This document shows, piece after piece, positions 29,961 to 38,992 of a DNA stretch of 64,000 nt. A program made the translations under genes and the position numbers. Numbering within the stretch: position 1 is the first letter of the stretch; every line of letters begins with the position of its first letter. The stretch is from contig NZ_JAPFQP010000001.1 in NCBI RefSeq assembly GCF_026241225.1, positions 806,001 to 870,000 on the forward strand. Reading direction: 5' to 3'. The stretch is from Lentiprolixibacter aurantiacus. GTDB lineage: Bacteria; Bacteroidota; Bacteroidia; Flavobacteriales; Flavobacteriaceae. The notes beneath the pieces are model-generated. The model did not search any database, was not told the DNA's origin, and worked only from the letters and a program-made list of their open reading frames with translations.

Positions 29961-29978
29961 GAGATCCCCGGGGATCTC
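29961..29978. repeat. 18-base perfect palindrome after nrdA
   Basis: GAGATCCCCGGGGATCTC, self-complementary without a loop, 18 bases after the nrdA stop. Too symmetric for a classical terminator hairpin, though it could form a cruciform or a stem with a minimal loop. Confidence 0.6.
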
Positions 29979-30004
29979 CTAAAGTTTAGTGTTTATTGAT
30001 CGGG

Positions 30005-30065
30005 AAACACCCAGGAGGGATCCATATTTTACAAAATGGACTCTTGCCGGGGTGTTTTATTTTTA
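30005..30065 (+). terminator. Large hairpin with U-rich tail downstream of nrdA
   Basis: Outer arms AAACACCC (30005-30012) and GGGTGTTT (30050-30057) enclose an inner TCCAT/ATGGA hairpin and are followed by TATTTTTA. Probably the nrdA transcription terminator; an RNA-stability role is also possible. Confidence 0.6.
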
Positions 30066-30420
30066 AAGGGGTTCACAGATTCCATAACAGGGGGGCAAGG
30101 ATACGGTCTGGCAAAACTGGTAGTGGCAAAAGACAGAAGTTAAGAGCACTTCAATCTTTGAAATACGGTCTGAGCACAAAAAAGGATAATGCCAAAAGGG
30201 CCGCATAAATGCTAAGAAGAACAAGATAATGATCCATATCAGACAGTTATAGGAGGAACATCTGTAAATATATACGGATGCAAGGTGTTTTTAGATTTCA
30301 AAAAGGGTTTCCCGGAAGTATTATTCTAAATAGAGAGAAAAACCCTGATAGGCCATAAAGTGTAATTGTACAATGGTAATCTACCCATTATTTTACCAAA
30401 CCCGGGGACTTTTCAGTGGT

Positions 30421-31077
30421 CTACATTTGTGGTGACCAGACTTTGCCGCCGGTCAGTTCATTCAGGTCTCCGCAAGCAATATTAACTCCGGGAACGGGAG
30501 CATATGGCAGGACTTTTTCACCTACATATTCAGTGTTTTTGTAGGACCAGATACTGAAACTGCGAAGTGATTTGGCCAGGTTGGCATTGGCTACCTCTTC
30601 GGCCAGGTCGGCGGTTTCTCCTTTTGACCTGGCCGCCATATAGGCTGCCAAAGCTTCCTCGTTGGCTTTTTCTTTTTCCGGATCAGGCACTTTCAGGGCA
30701 GAAGCCAGTATGGGTTCAATATCATCACTATCCAGGTCTGAAGGATCTTCCTTACCCGAAGCCCGGAGGGCTGATCCTGTAAATTTCCCCATCAACATGC
30801 GGATAAAACCCTGCTGTTCCAGTGGCATAACCTCGTCAAGGTACCGATCAATAAAGATATGTACATTCACTTCGGAGGCTGAAGGAGTGTCCGTTTTCGG
30901 CAATAGTATGTCTACTATATGCGTAAGTACATTACCCTCTCCAGGACTGAAAAACCGGGGTGTCCAGCTGGCCGCTGACTCTGTTTTGCAATTGTTGAGC
31001 AGGCTCATTACTGCAGGTGTAGCTACAGTGTAACCCATTGCCAGTCCCATATTCTTAAGTGCTTTTCTTCTGTCCAT
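30421..31077 (-). CDS. Gluconate 2-dehydrogenase subunit 3 family protein
   Basis: A 218-residue partner subunit of a GMC-type dehydrogenase. The N-terminus MDRRKALKNMGLAMGYTVATP carries a twin-arginine-like RRK-A motif and a hydrophobic h-region, so export through Tat with the folded catalytic subunit is likely. The mature part is acidic and helical (FSPGEGNVLTHIVDILLPKTDTPSASE and VHIFIDRYLDEVMPLEQQGF), as in the Gluconate_2-dh3 family. Its start overlaps the stop of the GMC gene (TAATG), consistent with a fixed stoichiometric complex. No cytochrome c subunit gene lies next to it. Confidence 0.92.
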   Translation of the reverse strand: MDRRKALKNMGLAMGYTVATPAVMSLLNNCKTESAASWTPRFFSPGEGNVLTHIVDILLPKTDTPSASEVNVHIFIDRYLDEVMPLEQQGFIRMLMGKFTGSALRASGKEDPSDLDSDDIEPILASALKVPDPEKEKANEEALAAYMAARSKGETADLAEEVANANLAKSLRSFSIWSYKNTEYVGEKVLPYAPVPGVNIACGDLNELTGGKVWSPQM

Positions 31078-32789
31078 TAGAGTAACCCTTTTTTTAATTG
31101 TTCAGCCGCATGATTAGCAGCTCTTGCGGTAAACGCCATGTAGGTAAGCGATGGATTGACACATGATGCAGACGTCATAAAGGCGCCATCCGTTACATAG
31201 ACATTTTTAACGGCATGGATTTGATTGTATCCGTTCAATACGGATGTTTTTGGATCCCTGCCCATCCGGGCGGTCCCCATTTCATGAATTCCCAAGCCGA
31301 GAGCTACGGGTTTGTCATAGGTTTCCACATCGCGTAAGCCAGCCTTTATTAGCATTTCTGCGGCCTGCTCTTTCATGTCTTTCCGCATTTTCCACTCATT
31401 ATCTCGTAATTCTGCGTCGAAGGTTACGGTAGGCAGGCCCCAACCATCCAGTTTGTCGTAATCCAGCGTCATGCGGTTATCTTCGTACGGCAAAACTTCA
31501 CCGAAACCACTCATACCGAACTCCCAGCCCCCGGGTTTCAGAATAGCCTCTTTAAGTCCCTTGCCATAAGACACCTCGGCTATTGTATCCTCCCAGTTGC
31601 CGCGGGTTGCTGATCCCTGGTATCCATACCCGCGAATAAATTCGGGGGTATCCGATTTACCTCCCAGGTTCCTGAAACGGGGCAGGTAAATTCCACCTGG
31701 CCGGCGTCCTTTGTAATATTTATCCTCAAATCCATCATACTTTCCGGAGGCACCTGCATCAAGATGGTGGTCCATAATATTTCGACCCAGCTGATCCGAG
31801 TCGTTGCCCATCCCGTTGGGGAACCGGTCCGATTTGGATTGCATCAGGATTGAGGTTGAGGCAATGGCCGATGCACAAAGGAAGACTACTTTGGCCTTGA
31901 ACTCAAATTGCTCTTTAGTCTCCCTGTCAATCACCTTAACTCCTGTAGCTTTTTTAGTATCAGGGTCATAGATGACTTCATGGACAATTGAATCCGGTCG
32001 AAGCGTAAGATTACCTGTGCGTTCTGCTGCTGGAAGTGTAGAGGAATTGCTGCTGAAATAAGCCCCAAAAGGACAACCGCGCATGCATCGGTTTCTGAAC
32101 TGGCAGCGGTTGCGGCCTTCAAATTTCTTATCGCTGTTGATATGGGCAACTCGACCAGAGGTAAGGAAACGATCATCGTATTGCTCCAGTAACCTTTCCC
32201 TTATGTGTTGCTCCAGGCAGTTGAGTTCTATCATGGGTTCAAACTGTCCGTCCGGCAGTTGTGGCAAGCCGAGCTTTTCCCCGGTAACTCCAATATACGA
32301 CTCCACCTTGTCGTACCAGGGAGCAATGTCCTTATACCGAACCGGCCAGTCTATTGCGATGCCTTCTAATTTGTTGGCTTCGAAGTCCAGCTCACTCCAG
32401 CGATAACTGTGACGGCCCCAGGTGATGGACCGGCCTCCCACATGGTAACCACGGATCCAGTCGAATCGCTTAATCTCATTATAAGGGTGTTCGAGGTCGT
32501 TTACAAAGAAATGATTGTGAGCAGCCCTGGTAGTGTATCCGGTCCTTGCCTGCTTCAGTTGTTTGGCCTCATCTTCCCGCCTTAAAGAACCTCCATTCTC
32601 GAAGTCCCAGGGGTCCATATTGGCAGTGCGGTAGTCTTTGATGTGCTCTACCATTGGGCCTCTTTCCAGCACTAAAGTGTTCAGTCCATTTTCACATAAT
32701 TCCTTGGCGGCCCAGCCTCCACTAATACCCGTACCAACAACAATGGCGTCATAAGACGCCTGCTCTTCATTGTAATAAAATTTGCTCAT
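31077..32789 (-). CDS. GMC family FAD-dependent sugar/polyol dehydrogenase
   Basis: A 570-residue flavoenzyme. The FAD-binding dinucleotide fold is DAIVVGTGISGGWAAKEL at residues 14-31. The block HVGGRSITWGRHSYRWSE is typical of GMC dehydrogenases that work with a subunit 3. The catalytic His-Asn pair is H502 (IHEMGTARMG) and N545 (ASCVNPSLT). A cysteine cluster CQFRNRCMRGCPFGAYF near residue 230 is also a hallmark of this subgroup. No signal peptide is present, fitting co-export with the Tat-bearing subunit. Likely oxidises a sugar or cyclitol hydroxyl to a ketone. Confidence 0.93.
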   Translation of the reverse strand: MSKFYYNEEQASYDAIVVGTGISGGWAAKELCENGLNTLVLERGPMVEHIKDYRTANMDPWDFENGGSLRREDEAKQLKQARTGYTTRAAHNHFFVNDLEHPYNEIKRFDWIRGYHVGGRSITWGRHSYRWSELDFEANKLEGIAIDWPVRYKDIAPWYDKVESYIGVTGEKLGLPQLPDGQFEPMIELNCLEQHIRERLLEQYDDRFLTSGRVAHINSDKKFEGRNRCQFRNRCMRGCPFGAYFSSNSSTLPAAERTGNLTLRPDSIVHEVIYDPDTKKATGVKVIDRETKEQFEFKAKVVFLCASAIASTSILMQSKSDRFPNGMGNDSDQLGRNIMDHHLDAGASGKYDGFEDKYYKGRRPGGIYLPRFRNLGGKSDTPEFIRGYGYQGSATRGNWEDTIAEVSYGKGLKEAILKPGGWEFGMSGFGEVLPYEDNRMTLDYDKLDGWGLPTVTFDAELRDNEWKMRKDMKEQAAEMLIKAGLRDVETYDKPVALGLGIHEMGTARMGRDPKTSVLNGYNQIHAVKNVYVTDGAFMTSASCVNPSLTYMAFTARAANHAAEQLKKGLL

Positions 32790-32933
32790 GAAAGTGTTTC
32801 GCTTTTTCCGTAAAGGGATCCTAAATATAAAATTATTTTTCTACATTTAGAGGTATCCCCCAAGAGCTAAAGGTCTTTTATTTGGCATGCTGAAGGGGCT
32901 GTATTTCCGGATTAACTATAACCTTTATATAAC

Positions 32934-33932
32934 ATGAAACACAATCCATTTAACACCAGTATGGTTTTTATGCTTGCGCTAGTGATGACGCTTTCTTTTT
33001 CCTGTAAACAGGAGAAGAAGAAGGAAACGTCTGAGACGCCCGAAACTGAAGAAGTTGCTATGCAGGAACAAACAGAATTCCCCCTATCCCTGGCGCAGTG
33101 GTCCATTCACAGGATGATCTGGGATGGTACAGATCCTTACTCCTTTGCAGAGAAAGCCCATGGATGGGGATTCACAGGCCTGGAGTATGTTAGCCAGCTG
33201 TATAACAAAGAACTGGAAGCTGCAGGTTTTTCTGAAGAGGCTATGAACAATTTTGTGGCGCGCTCCAATGCCGAGGCTGAAAAATACGGATTGACCAACC
33301 TTATTATTATGATAGATGGGCAGGGCGACCTTGCCACTTCGGATGCGGAAGAAAGAAAAAGCGCAGTGGAAAACCACTTTAAATGGGTTGATGCTGCCGC
33401 AGGCCTGGGCTGCCATTCCATTCGGGTCAATCTTTCTGGCAGTACCGACCCCGCAGAATGGGTTCCCAATGCAGTGGATGGACTTACTCAACTGGCCACC
33501 TATGCGAAGGATAAGAACATCAATATAATTGTTGAGAATCATGGAGGGCTTTCTTCCGATGCTACGTTGTTGGCCGAAGTAATGAGCACTGTAAATATGG
33601 AAAATTGCGGGACCCTTCCCGATTTTGGCAATTTCTGCATCCGTCGCAATGACCCTTCAGACTACAGCAAAGGCTGTGCGGAGATGTATGACATGTACAA
33701 AGGGGTGGAAGAATTAATGCCTTTTGCCAAGGCTGTAAGTGCCAAATCACACAATTTTGACGAAGCGGGCAATGAAACTGATATAGATTATGGTAAAATG
33801 CTGCAGATTGTGAAAAGTGCTGGGTATTCAGGTTTTATTGGTGTGGAATATGAAGGAAATGAATTGAGTGAGGAAGAAGGGATTATTGCTACTCGAGACC
33901 TGATCCTGCGTGAGGCCAAGATGCTTCAATAA
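32934..33932 (+). CDS. Lipoprotein TIM-barrel sugar isomerase/epimerase
   Basis: A 332-residue xylose-isomerase-like TIM barrel preceded by a lipoprotein signal (VFMLALVMTLSFSC, cysteine 24), so it acts in the periplasm or at the outer membrane. Barrel signatures include LSLAQWSIHRMIWDG, NIIVENHGGLSSD (metal-binding glutamate), PDFGNFC and GFIGVEYEGNEL with the C-terminal glutamate. It is divergent from the GMC operon and near a Gfo/Idh dehydrogenase, a usual partner in keto-sugar processing. The reaction is not certain. Confidence 0.88.
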   Translation: MKHNPFNTSMVFMLALVMTLSFSCKQEKKKETSETPETEEVAMQEQTEFPLSLAQWSIHRMIWDGTDPYSFAEKAHGWGFTGLEYVSQLYNKELEAAGFSEEAMNNFVARSNAEAEKYGLTNLIIMIDGQGDLATSDAEERKSAVENHFKWVDAAAGLGCHSIRVNLSGSTDPAEWVPNAVDGLTQLATYAKDKNINIIVENHGGLSSDATLLAEVMSTVNMENCGTLPDFGNFCIRRNDPSDYSKGCAEMYDMYKGVEELMPFAKAVSAKSHNFDEAGNETDIDYGKMLQIVKSAGYSGFIGVEYEGNELSEEEGIIATRDLILREAKMLQ

Positions 33933-33948
33933 ACCATAAAGGGCAAAG

Positions 33949-34392
33949 ATGAAAGCATTCTTCAACCAGCTTTTTGATTACAATTTCCAATGTAACAAAA
34001 AGCTAATCGGGACCTGTTTGGAACTGAAAGCAGTTCCCGATGATGTTGTCCGATTATTCAGTCATATTCTGAATGCCCATCACATCTGGAATGCCCGTAT
34101 GCTTGGAGTTTCTGCTGAAAATCAGGTATGGCAGCTTCACGAAACACAGAACTGGGGTGAACTGCATTATGAAAACCAGCGCAATTCCTTTGAAATCATT
34201 ACCAATACAGAGAATTTTGAAAAAAGGATAGATTACGAGAGCACGGAAGGGCAACGCTACAGCAATTCCCTGCAGGACATACTCTTTCATATCATTAATC
34301 ATTCTACCCACCACAGGGCTCAGATATCTGCTGTTTTCAGGGCTAATGGTATTGAACCCTTGCCCATGGATTACATCATATACAAACGTTAA
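33949..34392 (+). CDS. DinB family protein
   Basis: A 147-residue four-helix protein of the DinB/DfsB superfamily. The metal-binding histidine positions are in LFSHILNAHHIWNARML near residue 44 and ILFHIINHSTHHRAQISAVFR near residue 120, and YIIYKR ends the chain. Members include thiol-dependent S-transferases, but many are uncharacterised. It is embedded in the sugar cluster with 16-base and 12-base gaps on either side, so it is probably cotranscribed. Confidence 0.9.
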   Translation: MKAFFNQLFDYNFQCNKKLIGTCLELKAVPDDVVRLFSHILNAHHIWNARMLGVSAENQVWQLHETQNWGELHYENQRNSFEIITNTENFEKRIDYESTEGQRYSNSLQDILFHIINHSTHHRAQISAVFRANGIEPLPMDYIIYKR

Positions 34393-34404
34393 GTAAGGCA
34401 ACCC

Positions 34405-35634
34405 ATGAAATCAGTTGTTAAGTTTCAGTTGTCGCTTATGATGTTCCTCGAGTTTTTTATCTGGGGCGGCTGGTTTGTGACCATGGGGATTTATTTGCCC
34501 AATACATTGGAATCTTCAGGAGCAGAAATTGCCCTGGCCTATTCCACTCAATCCTGGGGAGCGATTATTGCCCCCTTCATCATTGGACTGATCGCAGACC
34601 GTTACTTCAACGCTGAACGCATATTGGGGTTCCTGCATCTTGTTGGTGCTATCCTGATGTACCAGATGGCTAATGCAAACGAGTTTTTGGTTTTCTACCC
34701 CTACATCCTGGGTTATATGATTATTTACATGCCAACGCTGGCCCTGGTAAATTCGGTTTCCTTTAATCAAATGGATAATCCGGCCAATCAATTTGCCATA
34801 ATCCGGGTTTTTGGCACTGTGGGATGGATCGTGGCGGGCCTGGTTATCAGTTATGTCTTTCATTGGGATTCGGAGGAAAATGTGGCTCAGGGGATGCTTC
34901 GGAATACTTTTTTGATGACCGCTGTTGCCTCGGCAATTCTGGGAGTTTTCAGTTTTACACTTCCAAAGACCCCTCCCGGGGCAAACCGTTCGGAACGAAT
35001 CTCTATTTCCGGCATCCTCGGGTTGGACGCGCTTAAATTATTGAAAGACAGGAATTTTCTGATTTTTTTTATCGCGTCTATCCTTATCTGTATTCCTCTT
35101 GCGTTTTATTACCAGCATGCAGGTCAGTTTCTCGGGGAGATCAAACTAGGTAATCCGGCAGGAAAGATGACCATAGGACAGGTTTCGGAGGTTATCTTCA
35201 TGTTGTTGCTTCCCTGGTTTTTTGCGCGCTTTGGATTTAAGAAAACAATCCTCTTTGGTATGCTGGCATGGATATTACGCTACCTGTTGTTTGCCTATGG
35301 GAATGCTGATGAATTGGCATTCATGTTGCTTATAGGTATTGCCCTTCATGGTATTTGTTACGACTTTTTCTTTGTTTCCGGACAGATCTATACCGATGCA
35401 AAAGCCGGTAATAAGTATAAAAGTGCAGCACAGGGGCTGATTACCCTCGCAACCTACGGATTGGGTATGTTAATCGGGTTTTGGATAGCCGGGAAGATAA
35501 CCGACTACTATGCGTCTGCAGAAAACGTTCACGATTGGCCAGATATATGGATGTTCCCTGCGATTTTCGCTCTGGTTGTTTCCCTATTGTTTGTTCTGTT
35601 TTTTAAAAATGAAAAAATAGTATATAACTCCTAA
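34405..35634 (+). CDS. NupG/XapB-like nucleoside:H+ symporter (MFS)
   Basis: A 409-residue twelve-helix permease of the nucleoside:H+ symporter branch of the MFS. The opening SLMMFLEFFIWGGWFVTMGIY and the loop AYSTQSWGAIIAPFIIGLIADRYF are signatures of the family. The second-half block IGIALHGICYDFFFVSGQIY is also characteristic. In Bacteroidota this branch often sits with sugar isomerase/epimerase and Gfo/Idh genes, so the cargo may be a sugar, keto-sugar or cyclitol rather than a nucleoside. Confidence 0.9.
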   Translation: MKSVVKFQLSLMMFLEFFIWGGWFVTMGIYLPNTLESSGAEIALAYSTQSWGAIIAPFIIGLIADRYFNAERILGFLHLVGAILMYQMANANEFLVFYPYILGYMIIYMPTLALVNSVSFNQMDNPANQFAIIRVFGTVGWIVAGLVISYVFHWDSEENVAQGMLRNTFLMTAVASAILGVFSFTLPKTPPGANRSERISISGILGLDALKLLKDRNFLIFFIASILICIPLAFYYQHAGQFLGEIKLGNPAGKMTIGQVSEVIFMLLLPWFFARFGFKKTILFGMLAWILRYLLFAYGNADELAFMLLIGIALHGICYDFFFVSGQIYTDAKAGNKYKSAAQGLITLATYGLGMLIGFWIAGKITDYYASAENVHDWPDIWMFPAIFALVVSLLFVLFFKNEKIVYNS

Positions 35635-35652
35635 CGAATAAGAAAAGGTAAA

Positions 35653-36789
35653 ATGCCGGAAAAAATAAGACTTGGAATAATAGGTGGAGGAGGCGACTCT
35701 TTAATTGGAGTATTGCACCGGGTAGCATCATTTATCAACGATAATTATGAGATCGTTGGTGCCGTGTTTAATGCGGATCACGAACAAAGCCTTTCCTTTG
35801 CCAGGCAGATCGATATCCCTACAAACCGCATATACAGGGATTTCGATACCCTAATAGAGGAAGAAATGAAACTTCTGCCTTCGGAACGGATTCAGGTATG
35901 TTCCGTGCTTACCCCTAATTTTCTCCACTTTCCCATGGCTAAAAAATTGCTGGACAACGGCTTCCATGTCATATGTGAGAAGCCCATGACCACCACTCTC
36001 GGGGAAGCCAGGTTACTTCAGAAGGCCCATGAGAAGGCCGGGACTGTTTTTGCACTAACCCATACCTATACCGGATATCCCATGGTCCGCCAAATGCGTG
36101 AAATGATCAGGGCCGGGGAGCTGGGAAAAATCCACAAGGTTGATGCCCGGTATTACCAGGGCTGGATCAATTCGGTAATACATGATCCCGAGGAACGTTC
36201 CAGGGTCTGGCGGCTGAATCCTAAAAAAGCCGGCATCAGTTCCTGCATGGGAGATATTGGTGTGCACGCTTTTAATATGGTTGAATATACTACCGGCCTG
36301 CAGGTAAAATCCCTTTTGTGTGACTTTAATTACCTCTATGACGACAATCAGATGGATGTTGATGGGACTGTGTTGATCCGGCTTGGGCAACATGTAAAAG
36401 GGGTAATCCGGAGCAGCCAGGTGGCTACTGGGGAGGAAAATGGCCTAGCTATCAGTATTTATGGGGATAAAGCAGCCTTGCGATGGGAACAGGAACGACC
36501 TAATTTCCTGTACAAAATAACAGACACGGATCCGGTACGGATATATAAACCCGGTCATGCATACAATTCAAAGCTTTCCCTTGACGGCACTAAGCTTCCT
36601 CCGGGTCACCCCGAGGGTATTTTTGATGCCATGGCCAATATTTACCTGGGTGCTGCCCGCGCCATCAGGGGGGAAGACTACAATGATGGGGAATTTCCGA
36701 CAATGACAGATGGAGTAAGGGGGATGACTTTTATTGAAGCCACAGTTGCTTCACATAAAGCGGGGAATGTCTGGGTAGATATGGATTAA
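35653..36789 (+). CDS. Gfo/Idh/MocA family oxidoreductase
   Basis: A 378-residue NAD(P)-dependent dehydrogenase. The Rossmann nucleotide loop is RLGIIGGGGDSLIGVLHR near residue 5, and the catalytic EKP motif is FHVICEKPMTTT near residue 112. DIGVHAFNMVEYTTG is the conserved segment that contributes the active-site D-x-x-x-H. It follows the permease by 18 bases. In this cluster it is likely to interconvert a keto-sugar or keto-cyclitol with its alcohol in the cytosol. Substrate unverified. Confidence 0.92.
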   Translation: MPEKIRLGIIGGGGDSLIGVLHRVASFINDNYEIVGAVFNADHEQSLSFARQIDIPTNRIYRDFDTLIEEEMKLLPSERIQVCSVLTPNFLHFPMAKKLLDNGFHVICEKPMTTTLGEARLLQKAHEKAGTVFALTHTYTGYPMVRQMREMIRAGELGKIHKVDARYYQGWINSVIHDPEERSRVWRLNPKKAGISSCMGDIGVHAFNMVEYTTGLQVKSLLCDFNYLYDDNQMDVDGTVLIRLGQHVKGVIRSSQVATGEENGLAISIYGDKAALRWEQERPNFLYKITDTDPVRIYKPGHAYNSKLSLDGTKLPPGHPEGIFDAMANIYLGAARAIRGEDYNDGEFPTMTDGVRGMTFIEATVASHKAGNVWVDMD

Positions 36790-36820
36790 TTCTGACAAGC
36801 AGGGTTGGGATGCAGGAGGA

Positions 36821-37285
36821 TTAAGCAGGAAAGACCTTTTCAAATACCTCACAAACCACAATCATACTTTCCCGGGGCTCCCTTCCAAAGGGTTCCAGTT
36901 CACGCTTGTAAAATTCCCAATGCATTTTTTTCCAGTATTCAAGGGATTTATCTCCCTCCCCTTCGAGTTTGGCATAGGATCCGGGGATACTAAAGAAGGG
37001 TTTGAGTTTTACCCCCGCGGTTCTCACTATACACCGCGCCTTGCCATTCCAGTCGGTTAGCACCGTAAAATCTCCAATTTTAGGAAGGCGTTCCCCCCTG
37101 AGCTGTAATCCAAGCAGGGAATGTGAGGTAGCCCTTTTAGTACCTGAAAGCACTAATTTAATGCTCGCCTGACAGTCTTTTTCGTTGTCAAAGAAGCGTT
37201 CAACACGCGGCTCTTCGGCAAAAGCGTACTCCAGGTGGGTGTCCAGAAAATCACCCCACATATTCCGGGCAGATGCGTTATCCAT
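36821..37285 (-). CDS. ASCH domain protein
   Basis: A 154-residue protein with the ASCH fold, an RNA- or nucleotide-interacting beta-barrel. Visible family pieces are VLSGTKRATSHSLL at about residue 47, PKIGDFTVLTDWNGKARCIVRTAGVKL and GEGDKSLEYWKKMHWEFYKREL. Some homologs (YqfB-like) hydrolyse N4-acetylcytidine, but the same activity cannot be asserted here. It lies on the opposite strand inside the sugar cluster and looks functionally independent. Confidence 0.88.
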   Translation of the reverse strand: MDNASARNMWGDFLDTHLEYAFAEEPRVERFFDNEKDCQASIKLVLSGTKRATSHSLLGLQLRGERLPKIGDFTVLTDWNGKARCIVRTAGVKLKPFFSIPGSYAKLEGEGDKSLEYWKKMHWEFYKRELEPFGREPRESMIVVCEVFEKVFPA

Positions 37286-37543
37286 TGGCAGGTTTTTTAG
37301 GTATCATTGGGACAAAATGATCGTAAGTCTCAGAAATTGTGCTGAGCATCTCCTGGCGATAGTCGCCTGATATAGCCGATAAGCCAGGCTGATTCTTCAC
37401 GATCACTGTTTTAATTCTTGGGTATTTCCTATATTTAGCTTTAGCTCCTGCAAGGATAAAAATCCCAATAATTTCAATAAATATAGGGTATTATTCTGAA
37501 ACTGAACAGCCATATGAATAACTGAAAAAACCAAGCCCGATAT

Positions 37544-38596
37544 ATGAAAACAATAAAAGGTCCGGCCGTATTTCTAGCCCAATTTGTAGATAAGAATCCC
37601 CCGTTTAATTCCCTGGACGGTATGTGCCAGTGGGCCGCTGATCTGGGCTACAAAGGCATACAGATACCCACCTGGGAGCATTTTCTGATCGACCTGAATA
37701 AGGCGGCAGAGAGTCAGGATTACTGCGATGAGCTCAAGGGTAGGATCAATTCGTATGGACTGGAAATAACGGAGTTATCAACCCACCTGCAGGGACAACT
37801 AGTAGCGGTTCACCCTGCCTATGACCTGATGTTCGACAATTTTGCGCCTGATGCCTTGAAAAACAACCCAAAAGCACGTACCGAATGGGCTGTTGAGGTG
37901 GTTAAAAAGGCGGCCACGGCAAGCAGGCGCCTCGGGATTAAAGCCCACGCCACCTTTTCAGGGGCCCTGCTCTGGCACACCTGGCATCCCTGGCCGCAGC
38001 GCCCGCCTGGCCTGGTAGAAATGGGCTTTGAGGAACTCGCCAAAAGATGGCTTCCGATATTAAACCATTTCGATGAGGAAGGGGTAGACGTGTGTTACGA
38101 AATACATCCCGGAGAGGACCTGCACGACGGGGACACCTTTGAACGTTTCCTGGAGGCCACAGGCAACCATAAGCGGGTTAATATTTTATACGACCCCAGC
38201 CACTTCGTGCTCCAGCAGCTGGACTACATCACCTATATTGACCATTATCATGAATTTATCCGTGCTTTTCATGTAAAGGATTCAGAATTCAACCCAACTG
38301 GCAAGAAAGGCGCTTTTGGAGGATATAACGACTGGGGAGACCGGGCTGGCCGCTACCGTTCCCCGGGGGACGGGCAGATCGATTTTAAATCTATTTTCTC
38401 CAAACTTACCCAGTACGGATGCGATGTCTGGGCCGTAATGGAGTGGGAGTGCTGTATTAAAAGCCCGGAGCAGGGGGCCCGTGAGGGAGCTAAATTCATC
38501 CAGGACCATATCATTGAAGCTACTCAAAAAACTTTTGATGATTTTGCCGGGGGTGATATTGACCCGGAAATGCTCAAAAGAATATTAGGTAACTAG
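37544..38596 (+). CDS. Cytosolic sugar-phosphate isomerase/epimerase-like TIM barrel
   Basis: A 350-residue xylose-isomerase-like barrel without a signal peptide. Metal ligands are suggested by VDVCYEIHPGEDLHDG (glutamate), NILYDPSHFVLQQLDY (aspartate, histidine), FHVKDSEFNPTG (histidine in HVKD) and WAVMEWECCIKSPEQGA (final glutamate). The subgroup, with an early GIQIPTWEHFLIDL, is recurrent in Bacteroidota next to GMC and Gfo/Idh genes. A role downstream of the 3-dehydrogenation step is a reasonable inference. It follows a 258-base gap with no gene. Confidence 0.9.
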   Translation: MKTIKGPAVFLAQFVDKNPPFNSLDGMCQWAADLGYKGIQIPTWEHFLIDLNKAAESQDYCDELKGRINSYGLEITELSTHLQGQLVAVHPAYDLMFDNFAPDALKNNPKARTEWAVEVVKKAATASRRLGIKAHATFSGALLWHTWHPWPQRPPGLVEMGFEELAKRWLPILNHFDEEGVDVCYEIHPGEDLHDGDTFERFLEATGNHKRVNILYDPSHFVLQQLDYITYIDHYHEFIRAFHVKDSEFNPTGKKGAFGGYNDWGDRAGRYRSPGDGQIDFKSIFSKLTQYGCDVWAVMEWECCIKSPEQGAREGAKFIQDHIIEATQKTFDDFAGGDIDPEMLKRILGN

Positions 38597-38597
38597 T

Positions 38598-38954
38598 ATG
38601 GATTGGTTGTTGTTCCTGGCAAATACTACGCCACCTATTTTAATCGTGATTATGGGAATTCTATGGCGAAGGTTCCCGCCAAAAAACATCAATTACTTTT
38701 ATGGCTACCGCACCCAAAGGAGCATGAAAAATCAGCAAACCTGGGATTTTGCAAATCAAATAGGTCCGGACATGTTTATCAGAACGGGATTCTTTTTGTT
38801 CCTGATATCGGCTTTTGCATTTTGGTTTTTTGATATCAGGGAGGCCATTATTGCCAATGTCGTTGCCATGGTTTTTGGGCTTACCAGTGGTGTAATCTTG
38901 TGTGAGGGGAAGTTGGCACAACATTTTGACAAGGACGGTAATCCTAAAGGATAA
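38598..38954 (+). CDS. SdpI-like membrane protein
   Basis: A 118-residue protein with three hydrophobic helices. The SdpI/YhfL signature is the segment YFYGYRTQRSMKNQQTWDFAN, followed by a helix rich in phenylalanine (FFLFLISAFAFWFFD). SdpI is an immunity protein in Bacillus, but most homologs have unknown roles. It starts one base after the stop of the isomerase gene. Confidence 0.85.
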   Translation: MDWLLFLANTTPPILIVIMGILWRRFPPKNINYFYGYRTQRSMKNQQTWDFANQIGPDMFIRTGFFLFLISAFAFWFFDIREAIIANVVAMVFGLTSGVILCEGKLAQHFDKDGNPKG

Positions 38955-38992
38955 GGCCATTTTTAACTAACTTTAGCCAAATTATTTGATCT

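Larger units (their letters stand above)
29943..30420. other. 478-base convergent gap between nrdA and the GMC operon
   Basis: No credible gene: a 70-codon reading frame at 29996-30208 has no family features. The gap holds an 18-base perfect palindrome and a large hairpin (listed separately). A ten-base word, ATACGGTCTG, also occurs twice near 30101 and 30163. The rest looks like unstructured spacer. Confidence 0.5.

Noticed and set aside
29996-30208. A 70-codon frame after nrdA
   Set aside because: It overlaps the terminator hairpin and has no recognisable features.
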